From JAGWFU01 sp035534575 (GTDB taxonomy: Archaea; Micrarchaeota; Micrarchaeia; Micrarchaeales; Micrarchaeaceae): a DNA stretch of 18,449 bases. The position numbers were made by a program, and so were the translations under genes. A model generated the notes under the pieces. The model did not search any database. It was not told the DNA's origin and saw nothing but the letters and a program-made list of their open reading frames with translations. Positions 1 to 5,889 of the stretch are shown here, piece after piece. How positions within the stretch are numbered: the stretch's first letter is position 1; each line of letters opens with the position of its first letter. The DNA lies in assembly GCA_035534575.1 (NCBI GenBank), contig DATLRT010000042.1, forward strand, positions 1 through 18,449, read 5' to 3'.

Positions 1-40
1 TGCAATATCTTATTAATCTTAATGCTTAAATACTATCTAT

Positions 41-141
41 CCCGCTGTAGCTCAATGGCAGAGCGATCGGCTGTAGTTTGATGCTCTGGCTGATTCATGT
101 CAGAAACCGATAGGTTGTGTGTTCGACTCACACCAGCGGGA
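41..141 (+). tRNA. trnY: tRNA-Tyr (anticodon GTA) with an intron
   Basis: The sequence folds as a cloverleaf. The 7-bp acceptor stem is CCCGCTG (41-47) with CAGCGGG (134-140), followed by discriminator A141. The D stem is GCTC/GAGC (50-53/61-64), the anticodon stem ATCGG/CCGAT (66-70/107-111), and the T stem GTGTG/CACAC with a TTCGACT loop. The anticodon GTA occupies 73-75, and the C1-G72 pair is the archaeal tRNA-Tyr identity element. The anticodon loop is interrupted after position 37 by about 29 extra bases (77-105), so it needs the archaeal splicing endonuclease. No CCA is encoded. Intron ends could shift by a base or two because I could not fold the bulge-helix-bulge exactly. Confidence 0.93.
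77..105 (+). other. intron of tRNA-Tyr at the canonical 37/38 position
   Basis: These 29 bases separate anticodon-loop positions G37 (76) and A38 (106). Removing them restores a 7-base loop, CTGTAGA. The intron can form an internal hairpin, CTGGC (86-90) with GTCAG (99-103). Position 37/38 is the usual archaeal intron site. The boundaries are inferred from restoring the loop. Confidence 0.8.
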
Positions 142-146
142 TATTT

Positions 147-150
147 GGTG
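147..150 (+). promoter_or_regulatory. GGTG ribosome-binding site deciding the rdgB start
   Basis: GGTG matches part of the GGTGAT complement of the archaeal 16S 3' end and lies 5 bases before ATG 156. It sits in the 14-base spacer after the tRNA-Tyr, so the mRNA leader must begin in or before the tRNA. Confidence 0.6.
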
Positions 151-155
151 TTCTA

Positions 156-716
156 ATGAGGAGCTTGGCCTTCGTCAGCGGCAACCTTAACAAGGCGGCC
201 GAGATAATCGCGATGGGCAGGGAGCGCGGCATATCGATCAGGCACGTCAAGATGTCGAAGGTGGAGGTGCAGGCGGAGACCAATACCGAGATAGCGATAA
301 AGAGCGCGAGGGAGGCCTACGCAAAGCTCAAGGTTCCGCTGATAGTTGAGGACAGCGGCATATCGATAGACGCGCTGGGCGGATTCCCTGGCACATATGC
401 AGCATACGCGTACAGCACGATCGGACTCAAGGGCATACTCACCCTGCTGAAGGGGAAGGCAAGGGGCGCCAGCTTCAACACCACCTTCTGCTACACCGAT
501 GGAAAGACCACAAAGACATTCGTGGGGGTCAACAGGGGCACCATATCAGCCAAAATCAAGGGCGGAAGGAAGTTCGCTTACGACATGGTGTTCGTACCAA
601 AGGGGTACGGCAAGACCTTCTCGCAGCTGGATCTCGATGTCAAGAACAGGATATCGCACAGGAGCATAGCGTTCAACAAGTTCGCTGACTACTTCCTCAA
701 ATCCCAAAAAGCTTAA
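156..716 (+). CDS. rdgB: XTP/dITP pyrophosphatase (RdgB/HAM1 family)
   Basis: The family hydrolyses non-canonical purine triphosphates (dITP, XTP) to monophosphates and keeps deaminated bases out of DNA and RNA; it acts in the cytosol. The 186-residue protein has the family signatures in order: SGNLNK near residues 8-13 (phosphate-binding loop), VEDSG near 64-68, GGFPGTY near 75-81, FAYDMVF near 139-145, and the C-terminal NRISHR near 163-168. Length is normal for the family. The reading frame extends back to 117, but that would start inside the tRNA-Tyr. ATG at 156 is preferred because a GGTG ribosome-binding site lies at 147-150 and the protein then begins with the usual beta strand before SGN. 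The gene lies only 14 bases after the tRNA-Tyr, with no obvious TATA box of its own. Confidence 0.93.
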   Translation: MRSLAFVSGNLNKAAEIIAMGRERGISIRHVKMSKVEVQAETNTEIAIKSAREAYAKLKVPLIVEDSGISIDALGGFPGTYAAYAYSTIGLKGILTLLKGKARGASFNTTFCYTDGKTTKTFVGVNRGTISAKIKGGRKFAYDMVFVPKGYGKTFSQLDLDVKNRISHRSIAFNKFADYFLKSQKA

Positions 717-719
717 AAG
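712..719 (+). promoter_or_regulatory. possible TATA box for tRNA-Asp
   Basis: The sequence CTTAAAAG overlaps the stop codon of the pyrophosphatase gene. It is centred about 28 bases before the first base of tRNA-Asp, the usual archaeal spacing. The match to a TATA box is moderate. Confidence 0.4.
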
Positions 720-743
720 AGCGTAAAACAATTACAATACACT

Positions 744-816
744 GCCTTGGTAATGTAGTGGTCCAGCATGCGACCCTGTCACGGTTGTAACCCGGGTTCG
801 AATCCCGGCCAAGGCG
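744..816 (+). tRNA. trnD: tRNA-Asp (anticodon GTC)
   Basis: A complete cloverleaf is visible. The acceptor stem is GCCTTGG/CCAAGGC (744-750/809-815), with discriminator G816, the usual Asp identity base. The D stem is ATGT/GCAT, the anticodon stem CGACC/GGTTG (771-775/783-787), and the loop CTGTCAC carries GTC at 778-780. The T stem is CCGGG/CCCGG around TTCGAAT. There is no intron and no encoded CCA. Confidence 0.95.
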
Positions 817-818
817 CC

Positions 819-825
819 TTTTTTT
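819..825 (+). terminator. T-tract terminator after tRNA-Asp
   Basis: A run of seven T starts three bases after the tRNA-Asp discriminator. Archaeal RNA polymerase terminates on such tracts. The convergent surface-protein gene ends at 841, so termination here would prevent read-through. Confidence 0.55.
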
Positions 826-840
826 AATCATGGCTTGATA

Positions 841-1725
841 TCAAGTCAGGACCACTGAGTCATTCGGGTTGTAGACGTAGACGTTGAAGTTGCAAGGGTT
901 TGCGTCCCTATAAGCCTTTGATATTATTATGTCGTTCTGGTTCACGCCCACTGCCATGAACTGGGCCAGCACTTGCGGCGTCATGTGGTTGAATATTGAG
1001 TCCAGAACCTGGTTGTATATACCATTTGAGCCGTTGTATTGCGTAAGGGCCATGTCAAATTCTTGGATTGGGCTGGTCTGGTTTGCATAACCTATTAATT
1101 GTCCTGCAGTTACATGCGACCCTACTGTTATTCCAGGCACTGGGTCCATATGGAAGAAGACGATATGCCATATACCTACCGGAGGGTAGCCAGACTGAGG
1201 ACCGCTTGAAGTGTAACCTACCCATACCTGCTTGCCCACTGGAGTCTGCTCTTCAACTACGCGCTCTACAGTGCCGTTGAACGGAGCATATTCCTGTATC
1301 TTGCCTGTAGTGCCGCTTAATTGCTGAATCGGACTGAAGTAATGCTTCATCGACCTGTTGGTTTCGAGATAGCCCTGGACGTCATATCCGCTATAGTCAT
1401 GCCCGGAGCAGCTCCTGAACTTGCTTATCTGGCTGATCTGGGAGAGGTTGACCGGATCCACGGCTATGAAATCCTGCAAAGTGCTGACATTGGTGCCGTT
1501 CGCACCTGCGGGCTGCGTCACGACGCTTGTGGTTACAGACGTTGTGCTCCCAATCGTAGAAGCAGTTGTAGTCGGATTTATGCCAACTGTAGTGGTATTT
1601 CCAATTGTCGGTATCGTAGTGGTGGTATGTGCGTTTGCTTTTGTCGAATTTATGTACGCATAAGCCACAGCAATGGCAACTAGCAGAATTATTACTGCAA
1701 TCACTATGCCCTTTTCAAGTCCCAT
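841..1725 (-). CDS. membrane-anchored surface protein with a degenerate M23-peptidase-like domain
   Basis: The 294-residue protein has an uncleaved-looking N-terminal membrane anchor (about residues 7-24). A Thr/Ser-rich linker follows (about 33-72), then an extracellular domain. The domain resembles the duplicated-hybrid-motif fold of M23 metallopeptidases: GHDYSGYD (H109, D115), a strand starting APFNGTV (147-153), IWHIVFFHMD (H187, H192), then VGSHVTAGQLIGYA (201-214). Where M23 enzymes have the final HxH zinc motif, this protein has EFDMAL (222-227), so peptidase activity is doubtful. There are ten N-X-S/T sequons for archaeal N-glycosylation, and C106 and C278 could form a disulphide. 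Archaea lack murein, so a structural or protein-directed role is more likely. The fold assignment is by motif pattern; confidence is moderate. Confidence 0.6.
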   Translation of the reverse strand: MGLEKGIVIAVIILLVAIAVAYAYINSTKANAHTTTTIPTIGNTTTVGINPTTTASTIGSTTSVTTSVVTQPAGANGTNVSTLQDFIAVDPVNLSQISQISKFRSCSGHDYSGYDVQGYLETNRSMKHYFSPIQQLSGTTGKIQEYAPFNGTVERVVEEQTPVGKQVWVGYTSSGPQSGYPPVGIWHIVFFHMDPVPGITVGSHVTAGQLIGYANQTSPIQEFDMALTQYNGSNGIYNQVLDSIFNHMTPQVLAQFMAVGVNQNDIIISKAYRDANPCNFNVYVYNPNDSVVLT

Positions 1726-1747
1726 CGTAATACAATGTTAAGCGTAC

Positions 1748-1756
1748 TTTATAAAT
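1748..1756 (-). promoter_or_regulatory. TATA box for the surface-protein gene (leaderless)
   Basis: Read on the minus strand this is ATTTATAAA with a purine-rich BRE-like stretch just upstream. It is centred about 27 bases before ATG 1725, so transcription should begin at or within a few bases of the start codon. No ribosome-binding site is present. Confidence 0.65.
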
Positions 1757-1870
1757 CTTTTGCCTTTCAAGCCATAAATTGTTGAGAATAACTGTGTCAT
1801 TATTAATTCTGGTTCATCCTTGGGGTCGAATAGGGCATAACAAATAACTTTTCAATTACGCCGTTCTCCT

Positions 1871-1880
1871 TTTATATTTA
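1871..1880 (+). promoter_or_regulatory. TATA box for the first reductase-like gene
   Basis: TTTATATTTA is centred about 31 bases before ATG 1907. That predicts a very short leader, and therefore the ATG at 1907 rather than the in-frame GTG at 1898. Confidence 0.5.
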
Positions 1881-1906
1881 TTATGCCTAGATAAAGTGTG
1901 GGTCGT

Positions 1907-2488
1907 ATGAGGAAAATAATGTTATATATGATGGTGAGCCTCGATGGTTTCTTTGAAGGACCCAAACATGACCTGTCTTGGCACAATGTAGACAAAGAGT
2001 TCAACAAGTTCGCCATAGGACAGATGAAAGAGGTTGACCTTATTATTTTCGGGCGCAGGATGTACCGACTCATGGAATCCTACTGGCCTCAGGCTGAAGA
2101 TGATCCGAAGATGTCCAAGGAGGATCGCATAGTGGCCCATCTTATGAATACTACCCCTAAGATTGTAATTTCCCATACGCTCGACAAAATCAGGAAGCAC
2201 AAGAACTGGAAGAATGTGACGGTAATGAAAAAATTCGACGCTGCACAGATAAGGCGCATAAAGAGACAATCGGGCAAGGAGATATGGGTCGGTGGCCCCA
2301 ATCTGGCTTCATCCTTTGTAAAGAATGGGCTGATAGACGAATTCCGTTTTATGGTGAATCCGGTGATGATAAAGAGAGGCACACCGATATCGAAATGGTT
2401 TGAGGGGAATTTGAAGTTCGACTTAATAAAAACAAAAACGTTTAAGTCTGGAAACGTGATGCTTTATTACAAGCCAGTCGCATTGTGA
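1907..2488 (+). CDS. RibD C-terminal-domain/dihydrofolate-reductase-like protein (first copy)
   Basis: The 193-residue protein belongs to the RibD_C/YyaP-type group of NAD(P)H-binding, DHFR-fold proteins. It begins MRKIMLYMMVSLDGFFEG, the strand-loop typical of this group. It continues with a VDLIIFGRRMY segment near residue 45, a KIVISHTL strand, and a WVGGPNLASSF glycine motif near 128-138 that in relatives lines the nucleotide site. Substrates of these stand-alone reductases are mostly unknown. The frame extends to a GTG at 1898, but ATG 1907 fits both the TATA spacing and the conserved N terminus. Base use is more AT-rich than in the downstream PolD genes. It is the first of two such paralogues, separated by a tRNA-like remnant. 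Confidence 0.8.
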   Translation: MRKIMLYMMVSLDGFFEGPKHDLSWHNVDKEFNKFAIGQMKEVDLIIFGRRMYRLMESYWPQAEDDPKMSKEDRIVAHLMNTTPKIVISHTLDKIRKHKNWKNVTVMKKFDAAQIRRIKRQSGKEIWVGGPNLASSFVKNGLIDEFRFMVNPVMIKRGTPISKWFEGNLKFDLIKTKTFKSGNVMLYYKPVAL

Positions 2489-2510
2489 ATTTATTAGCTA
2501 ATCCCAGTAA

Positions 2511-2542
2511 GTCAAAAACGGGCCGTAACCCGGCTAAGGCGC
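2511..2542 (+). other. possible degenerate tRNA-Asp 3' fragment
   Basis: This stretch lines up with tRNA-Asp from its anticodon to its 3' end. GTCA, CGG, GTAACCCGG and C(T)AAGGCGC occur in the same order, followed by a pyrimidine/T-rich tail as after the real tRNA. It carries short insertions (AAAA, GCC). It lacks the 13 bases between the two CCCGG copies of the T stem, the product expected from a slip between those repeats. It cannot encode a functional tRNA. A tRNA duplicate left by element integration is one explanation; chance similarity is not excluded. Confidence 0.45.
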
Positions 2543-2545
2543 TTT

Positions 2546-2554
2546 CTTTTTATA
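2546..2554 (+). promoter_or_regulatory. TATA box for the second reductase-like gene
   Basis: CTTTTTATA lies in the T-rich tail of the tRNA-like remnant, about 28-30 bases before ATG 2579. This suggests a leaderless or nearly leaderless transcript. Confidence 0.5.
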
Positions 2555-2578
2555 ACTGCCATGCGATATCCGAACGGG

Positions 2579-3199
2579 ATGAGCATGAGGAAAATTATTG
2601 TTCTGACTTTTATAACACTTGACGGAGTTATGCAGGCACCCGGAGGGCCAGAGGAAGATGCGAACGGGAATTTCAAGTATGGGGGATGGAGCTTTCCGTA
2701 CTGGGACGATTCACTGGCGCAGGTAATGGGGGAGCAGATGGGAAAGCCTTTTGCACTGCTTCTGGGAAGAAAAACATACGAGATATTTGCTGCGCATTGG
2801 CCTAAGCAGACCGATGCAGTTGCTGCGCAGTTAAATAACGCCACGAAATATGTTGTATCAAAAACATTGAACAACGCAGACTGGAAAAACACAGTAATAG
2901 TAAAGGGTGACGCCGTTAAAGAAATCAAAGAACTTAAGCTGCAGGACGGGCCCGACTTGCAGGTTCACGGAAGCGCAAATATGATACAAACGCTCCTGAA
3001 GAACGATCTCGTCGATGAGTTTTGGCTTAAAATTTATCCGCTTGTATTGGGAAATGGAAAACGCCTCTTTGCGGAAGGGACAATTCCTGCAAACTTAAGG
3101 CTGGTTTACAGCAAAGTCACCCCTAAAGGGGTCATAGTTGCAAATTACCAGCGCGCAGGAGAAGTCAAGATCGGTTCATTTGCAGATAACGCCCACTGA
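2579..3199 (+). CDS. RibD C-terminal-domain/dihydrofolate-reductase-like protein (second copy)
   Basis: The 206-residue protein of the same DHFR-fold family starts MSMRKIIVLTFITLDGVMQAP. It then has an insert rich in Gly/Trp/Tyr (residues about 30-45), the FALLLGRKTYEIF segment, TKYVVSKTL, a VHGSANMIQTLL glycine motif, and LVDEFWLKIYPLVLGNGKRLF, which is strongly typical of the family. It is clearly divergent from the copy at 1907, so it is not a recent tandem duplicate. The frame is open back to an ATG at 2561, but the TATA at 2546-2554 makes 2579 (or 2585) likelier. Many bacterial genomes carry this type next to SRPBCC and DUF1801 genes, as here. Substrate unknown. Confidence 0.82.
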   Translation: MSMRKIIVLTFITLDGVMQAPGGPEEDANGNFKYGGWSFPYWDDSLAQVMGEQMGKPFALLLGRKTYEIFAAHWPKQTDAVAAQLNNATKYVVSKTLNNADWKNTVIVKGDAVKEIKELKLQDGPDLQVHGSANMIQTLLKNDLVDEFWLKIYPLVLGNGKRLFAEGTIPANLRLVYSKVTPKGVIVANYQRAGEVKIGSFADNAH

Positions 3200-3218
3200 G
3201 ACAATTTAACGTGATAAA

Positions 3219-3668
3219 ATGGCAAAGACAAGCAAACCAAAAGAATCGGAAAAGAGCCCAACCGTGAAGAAGTCCAATGGATTTTCGGAGGAGGAACGCG
3301 CAGCTATGAGGGAACGAGTCCAAGAGATGAATTCGAATGCCGGGGAGAGCGACGTGCTAGCAAAAATCGCCGCTATGCCGGAACCGGACCGTTCCATGGC
3401 CAAGCGGCTCCACGCAATCATAAAATCCTGCGCGCCGGAGCTCACATCGAAAACCTGGTACGGGATGCCGGCTTACGTCAAGGGGGACAATATCGTATGC
3501 TTCTTCCAAAACGCAGGGAAGTTCAAGGCAAGGTACTCGACCCTGGGCTTCAGCGACAAGGCGAACCTCGATGAGGGCAGCATGTGGCCGACCACCTACG
3601 CACTGATGAAGCTGACCGCCACGGAAGAGGCAAGAATTCGTACGCTGGTGAAGAAAGCGATTAGCTGA
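3219..3668 (+). CDS. DUF1801 (YdhG-like) family protein
   Basis: The 149-residue protein has a low-complexity charged N terminus (about residues 1-40, rich in Lys/Ser/Glu) followed by the DUF1801 domain. The domain is recognisable from MPEPDRSMAKRLHAIIKSCAPELTSKTWYGMPAYVKG and CFFQNAGKFKARYSTLGF. Members have a frataxin-like alpha/beta fold, and one bacterial relative (YdhG/FraH-type) is proposed to act in iron handling; function here is unknown. GTGAT at 3211-3215 precedes ATG 3219. The stop codon overlaps the ATG of the next gene by one base, so the two are probably translationally coupled. Confidence 0.82.
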   Translation: MAKTSKPKESEKSPTVKKSNGFSEEERAAMRERVQEMNSNAGESDVLAKIAAMPEPDRSMAKRLHAIIKSCAPELTSKTWYGMPAYVKGDNIVCFFQNAGKFKARYSTLGFSDKANLDEGSMWPTTYALMKLTATEEARIRTLVKKAIS

Positions 3669-4186
3669 TGAGCATAACAAGACGAAAAGTGAGCAACATG
3701 GAGACAAATCAACCTAAAGGGGAAGTCACTATGGAGCGGGTGTTCGATGCCCCGCTGGAGCTTGTCTGGAAGGCGTGGACAGACCCTGAACTAATGGCGA
3801 AATGGTGGGGTCCCAGGGGAGTCACAAATCCTATTTGCGAAGTCGACGCACGCGTAGGAGGCGATATGCACATAGTGATGCTTGCAGGGAAGGAGATGGG
3901 AAGCTTCCAGGGCACAAGGTGGCCGATGACCGGAAAGTTTACCGCGGTCGTACCCTCAAAAAAACTTGTTTACACCGCAGTGGCAATTGAAGACAAGAAG
4001 AACAGCCCAATGTTTGAAACCGTAACCACAGTCGGATTCGAAGCTGTTGGCAAAAAAACAAGGTTGACGCTACATATGGCAGTGACCAAAGTAATAAACC
4101 TGCCTCAGGCCAAATTCGCCATTGACGGGATGAATGCGGGTTGGGCCCAGAGCCTCGACAAGCTAGGCGAGGAGCTGGAGGGCTGA
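3668..4186 (+). CDS. SRPBCC/AHSA1-domain protein
   Basis: The 172-residue protein has the START-like SRPBCC fold of the AHSA1 type (activator of Hsp90 ATPase homologue C-terminal domain). Signature segments are VFDAPLELVWKAWTDPELMAKWWGPRG near residues 20-45, EVDARVGGDMHIVM, GKFTAVVPSKKLVYT, and a C-terminal helix with GMNAGWAQSLDKLGEEL. The fold makes a deep hydrophobic pocket; ligands of these small bacterial-type members are generally unknown. ATG 3668 shares its first base with the upstream stop. An internal ATG at 3698 would trim ten poorly conserved residues and is an alternative start. The gene probably forms one transcript with the DUF1801 gene. Confidence 0.83.
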   Translation: MSITRRKVSNMETNQPKGEVTMERVFDAPLELVWKAWTDPELMAKWWGPRGVTNPICEVDARVGGDMHIVMLAGKEMGSFQGTRWPMTGKFTAVVPSKKLVYTAVAIEDKKNSPMFETVTTVGFEAVGKKTRLTLHMAVTKVINLPQAKFAIDGMNAGWAQSLDKLGEELEG

Positions 4187-4223
4187 ACCGATTGGATTTG
4201 GGTAAATGTAGGCTCCGCAAACG

Positions 4224-4232
4224 GATATATAG
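4224..4232 (+). promoter_or_regulatory. TATA box for the VOC-SRPBCC gene pair
   Basis: GATATATAG lies about 35 bases before ATG 4263. Together with GGTGA at 4254-4258 it suggests a short leader carrying a ribosome-binding site. Confidence 0.5.
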
Positions 4233-4262
4233 CCGCACTGCGCTGTTTCTACCGGTGAGACA

Positions 4263-4643
4263 ATGGGAAACGACATAGTCCATTTTGAGATTCCAGCAAG
4301 GAATCCGGCAAAGCTGAGCAAGTTCTACACGGGAGTGTTCCAGTGGAAGTTCAGCGACTCCGGAATGCACGACATGAAGTACTGGCTGATAAAGACCAGC
4401 GCCAACTCCAAGGCGGTCATGGGCGGGATGTACAAGAAGGGAAGCAAGAGGGAGATGGCGATGAACTACATCAACACCTCCAACATAGACGCCACGTTGA
4501 AGAAGTTCAAGCAGCAGGGCGGAAAGGTCTTGACTGAGAAGATGATGATCCCGAACATTGGGTGGACCGCCATGGGTCTGGACCCGGAAGGCAACCCTGT
4601 AGGCATTTGGCAGGCGTCGGGTATGAAGAAGGGCAAGAAGTGA
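4263..4643 (+). CDS. VOC-superfamily (glyoxalase/bleomycin-resistance-like) protein
   Basis: The 126-residue single-domain protein has two beta-alpha-beta-beta-beta modules of the vicinal oxygen chelate fold. The first is VHFEIPARNPAKLSKFYTGVFQWKF, the second NYINTSNIDATLKKFKQQGGKV and TAMGLDPEGNPVGIWQA. The pattern resembles the COG3324 type, annotated as related to lactoylglutathione lyase. H7 is in the first metal-ligand place, but the usual Glu/His partners are not evident, so a glyoxalase reaction should not be assumed. GGTGA at 4254-4258 is a good ribosome-binding site. The downstream SRPBCC gene follows after seven bases, suggesting an operon. Confidence 0.85.
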   Translation: MGNDIVHFEIPARNPAKLSKFYTGVFQWKFSDSGMHDMKYWLIKTSANSKAVMGGMYKKGSKREMAMNYINTSNIDATLKKFKQQGGKVLTEKMMIPNIGWTAMGLDPEGNPVGIWQASGMKKGKK

Positions 4644-4650
4644 CCTTCCC

Positions 4651-5043
4651 ATGAAGACAAAGACGTTAAGGCAGTCGGCGACGTTCGGGGCCTCGACGCA
4701 CGAGGTCTACGAGTCGCTGATGGACTCCAAGAAGCACACCGCATTCAGCGGAGCTAAGGCGTCAATCAGCAGGAAGGTTGGCGGGAAGATATCGGCATAT
4801 AGCGGGTGGATAGAGGGCAAGAACCTAGAGCTCGTCAAGGACAGGCTCATAGTGCAGGAATGGAGAGGGGCAGACTGGCCAGAGGGCTTATACTCAATCA
4901 CCACATTCAAGATTAGCAAGAAGGGCAGCGGGGCGAAGCTGGAGTTCACACAGAAAGGAGTGCCCCTTAGCAAGTACAAGGAAATAAGCGCAGGCTGGAA
5001 GGAGCACTACTGGGCCAAGATGAAGCTTTTCCTAGAAAGTTAG
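4651..5043 (+). CDS. SRPBCC-domain protein (second copy)
   Basis: The 130-residue compact SRPBCC/AHSA1-like domain has ATFGASTHEVYESLMDSKKHTAFSG, the start typical of the fold, then GGKISAYSGWIEGKNLELVKDRLIVQEWRG, TTFKISKKGSGAKLEFTQKGVP, and a C-terminal helix with GWKEHYWAKMKLFLE. It lacks the N-terminal extension of the copy at 3668, and the two are distant paralogues. It follows the VOC gene by seven bases. It ends four bases before the end of the convergent ZIP-like gene. Ligand and role unknown. Confidence 0.82.
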   Translation: MKTKTLRQSATFGASTHEVYESLMDSKKHTAFSGAKASISRKVGGKISAYSGWIEGKNLELVKDRLIVQEWRGADWPEGLYSITTFKISKKGSGAKLEFTQKGVPLSKYKEISAGWKEHYWAKMKLFLES

Positions 5044-5047
5044 CCAG

Positions 5048-5812
5048 TTAAGCGATTACGACGTAGTTCACGATGAATGCTGCGGCGAAGCCAACGAGTA
5101 TTCCGGCGTAGGTGAGCCAGATTGCGTGGTTGGTCTCGTTTCTCTTGGCAGACCTCGACCTGTTTATGTTTACGTGGAATAAGACAAGCACAACGTAAAG
5201 TATTGCGGCGCTGGCGAGCGAGTCGAAGAAGACTATGAACAGGTTGGAGAAGAAGACTAACCCTATGAGGGTGCCTATTATCGTAGGCAGGCCGCCCAGC
5301 AGGAAGACGCCGGCCACGAACTTCTTCTCCATCTTCTTCTTGAGCCCTATGAGCGGCATCGAGATGGGGAATCCCTCAGTGATGTTCTGGAGTGAGAAGC
5401 CGATAACTGAAAGCACGTAAATCGATATCAGGCCGGCAGCGCCTGCAGAACCAAACACCAGCCCCTCTGTCAGGTTCTGGAAGCCTATGCCTATCGCGGC
5501 GAGGACCGATGTCCTCTTCGGGCTGGCCTCGGGGTCTCTGCTGCCCTTCGGCAGTATGAAGAAGAGGAAAGCGGCCACGAATCCGACTAGGAATATTATC
5601 TCGGCCGGATTGGTTATGGCGCTGCCCTTGAATATGCCAGCGACGTCGCCATAGATGTCCATCAGCAGGAAGACGAGTATGCCTATTGCGAACGCGTTGT
5701 AGAACAGCATGCGTTTGAGGCTCATGTTCTTTCGGAAGACTATCGGCATCGATATGAATATCGACATCCCAATGATGATCGAAAGCGCGATGGTCAGATA
5801 TGTGTTAAGCAT
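5048..5812 (-). CDS. ZIP-family metal transporter-like membrane protein
   Basis: The 254-residue integral membrane protein has about seven or eight hydrophobic segments. It carries two copies of the ZIP intramembrane signature: FQNLTEG (residues 111-117) and LQNITEGFPISMPL (141-154). ZIP proteins import Zn, Fe or Mn. In ZIP transporters TM4 usually reads HNxxEG; here the first position is Gln (Q112), while Asn and Glu are kept. TM5-equivalent Q142, N143 and E146 line the same path. A short basic loop (LKKKMEKK, 157-164) follows. Because of the Gln, substrate specificity is uncertain. The start at 5812 is supported by a TATA box at the leaderless distance. The promoter contains conspicuous palindromes, pointing to regulation, plausibly by metal. 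Confidence 0.75.
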   Translation of the reverse strand: MLNTYLTIALSIIIGMSIFISMPIVFRKNMSLKRMLFYNAFAIGILVFLLMDIYGDVAGIFKGSAITNPAEIIFLVGFVAAFLFFILPKGSRDPEASPKRTSVLAAIGIGFQNLTEGLVFGSAGAAGLISIYVLSVIGFSLQNITEGFPISMPLIGLKKKMEKKFVAGVFLLGGLPTIIGTLIGLVFFSNLFIVFFDSLASAAILYVVLVLFHVNINRSRSAKRNETNHAIWLTYAGILVGFAAAFIVNYVVIA

Positions 5813-5837
5813 TGCGTCACTTACGTGCTCAAAAATG

Positions 5838-5845
5838 TTTTATAA
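5838..5845 (-). promoter_or_regulatory. TATA box of the ZIP-like gene
   Basis: On the minus strand this reads TTATAAAA, centred about 29 bases before ATG 5812. It is embedded in the palindrome 5839-5857, so a protein bound there would block TBP. Confidence 0.6.
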
Positions 5846-5857
5846 CCGGGTTATAAA
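5839..5857. promoter_or_regulatory. perfect 19-base palindrome, candidate operator
   Basis: TTTATAACC, a central G, then GGTTATAAA: nine-base arms with no mismatch. It overlaps the TATA box of the ZIP-like gene. The size and symmetry fit a dimeric winged-helix repressor site, for example of the DtxR/MntR or Fur type. The regulator itself is not in this window. Confidence 0.55.
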
Positions 5858-5862
5858 CTATA

Positions 5863-5889
5863 TTTAACGCTTATAAACCCTGCGTTAAA
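5863..5889. promoter_or_regulatory. second inverted repeat upstream of the ZIP-like gene
   Basis: TTTAACGC (5863-5870) and GCGTTAAA (5882-5889) are perfect inverted copies separated by 11 bases. The spacer contains TTATAAAC at 5871-5878, a direct repeat of 5851-5858 exactly 20 bases away, about two helical turns. This could be a second operator or an activator site. Confidence 0.45.

Larger units (their letters stand above)
1726..1906. other. 181-base divergent intergenic region
   Basis: This AT-rich spacer separates the minus-strand surface-protein gene from the plus-strand reductase gene. It contains the TATA box at 1748-1756 for the former and a TATA-like TTTATATTTA at 1871-1880 for the latter. 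I see no tRNA, repeat or convincing small gene in the rest. Confidence 0.5.

Noticed and set aside
117..155. In-frame N-terminal extension of the pyrophosphatase beginning at 117
   Set aside because: It would start inside the T arm of tRNA-Tyr, and the residues do not resemble the family. ATG 156 has a GGTG site.
1811..1836. GGTTC...GGTCGAAT stretch resembling a tRNA T arm
   Set aside because: No paired T stem or acceptor partner can be drawn. It is shorter and less ordered than the match at 2511-2542.
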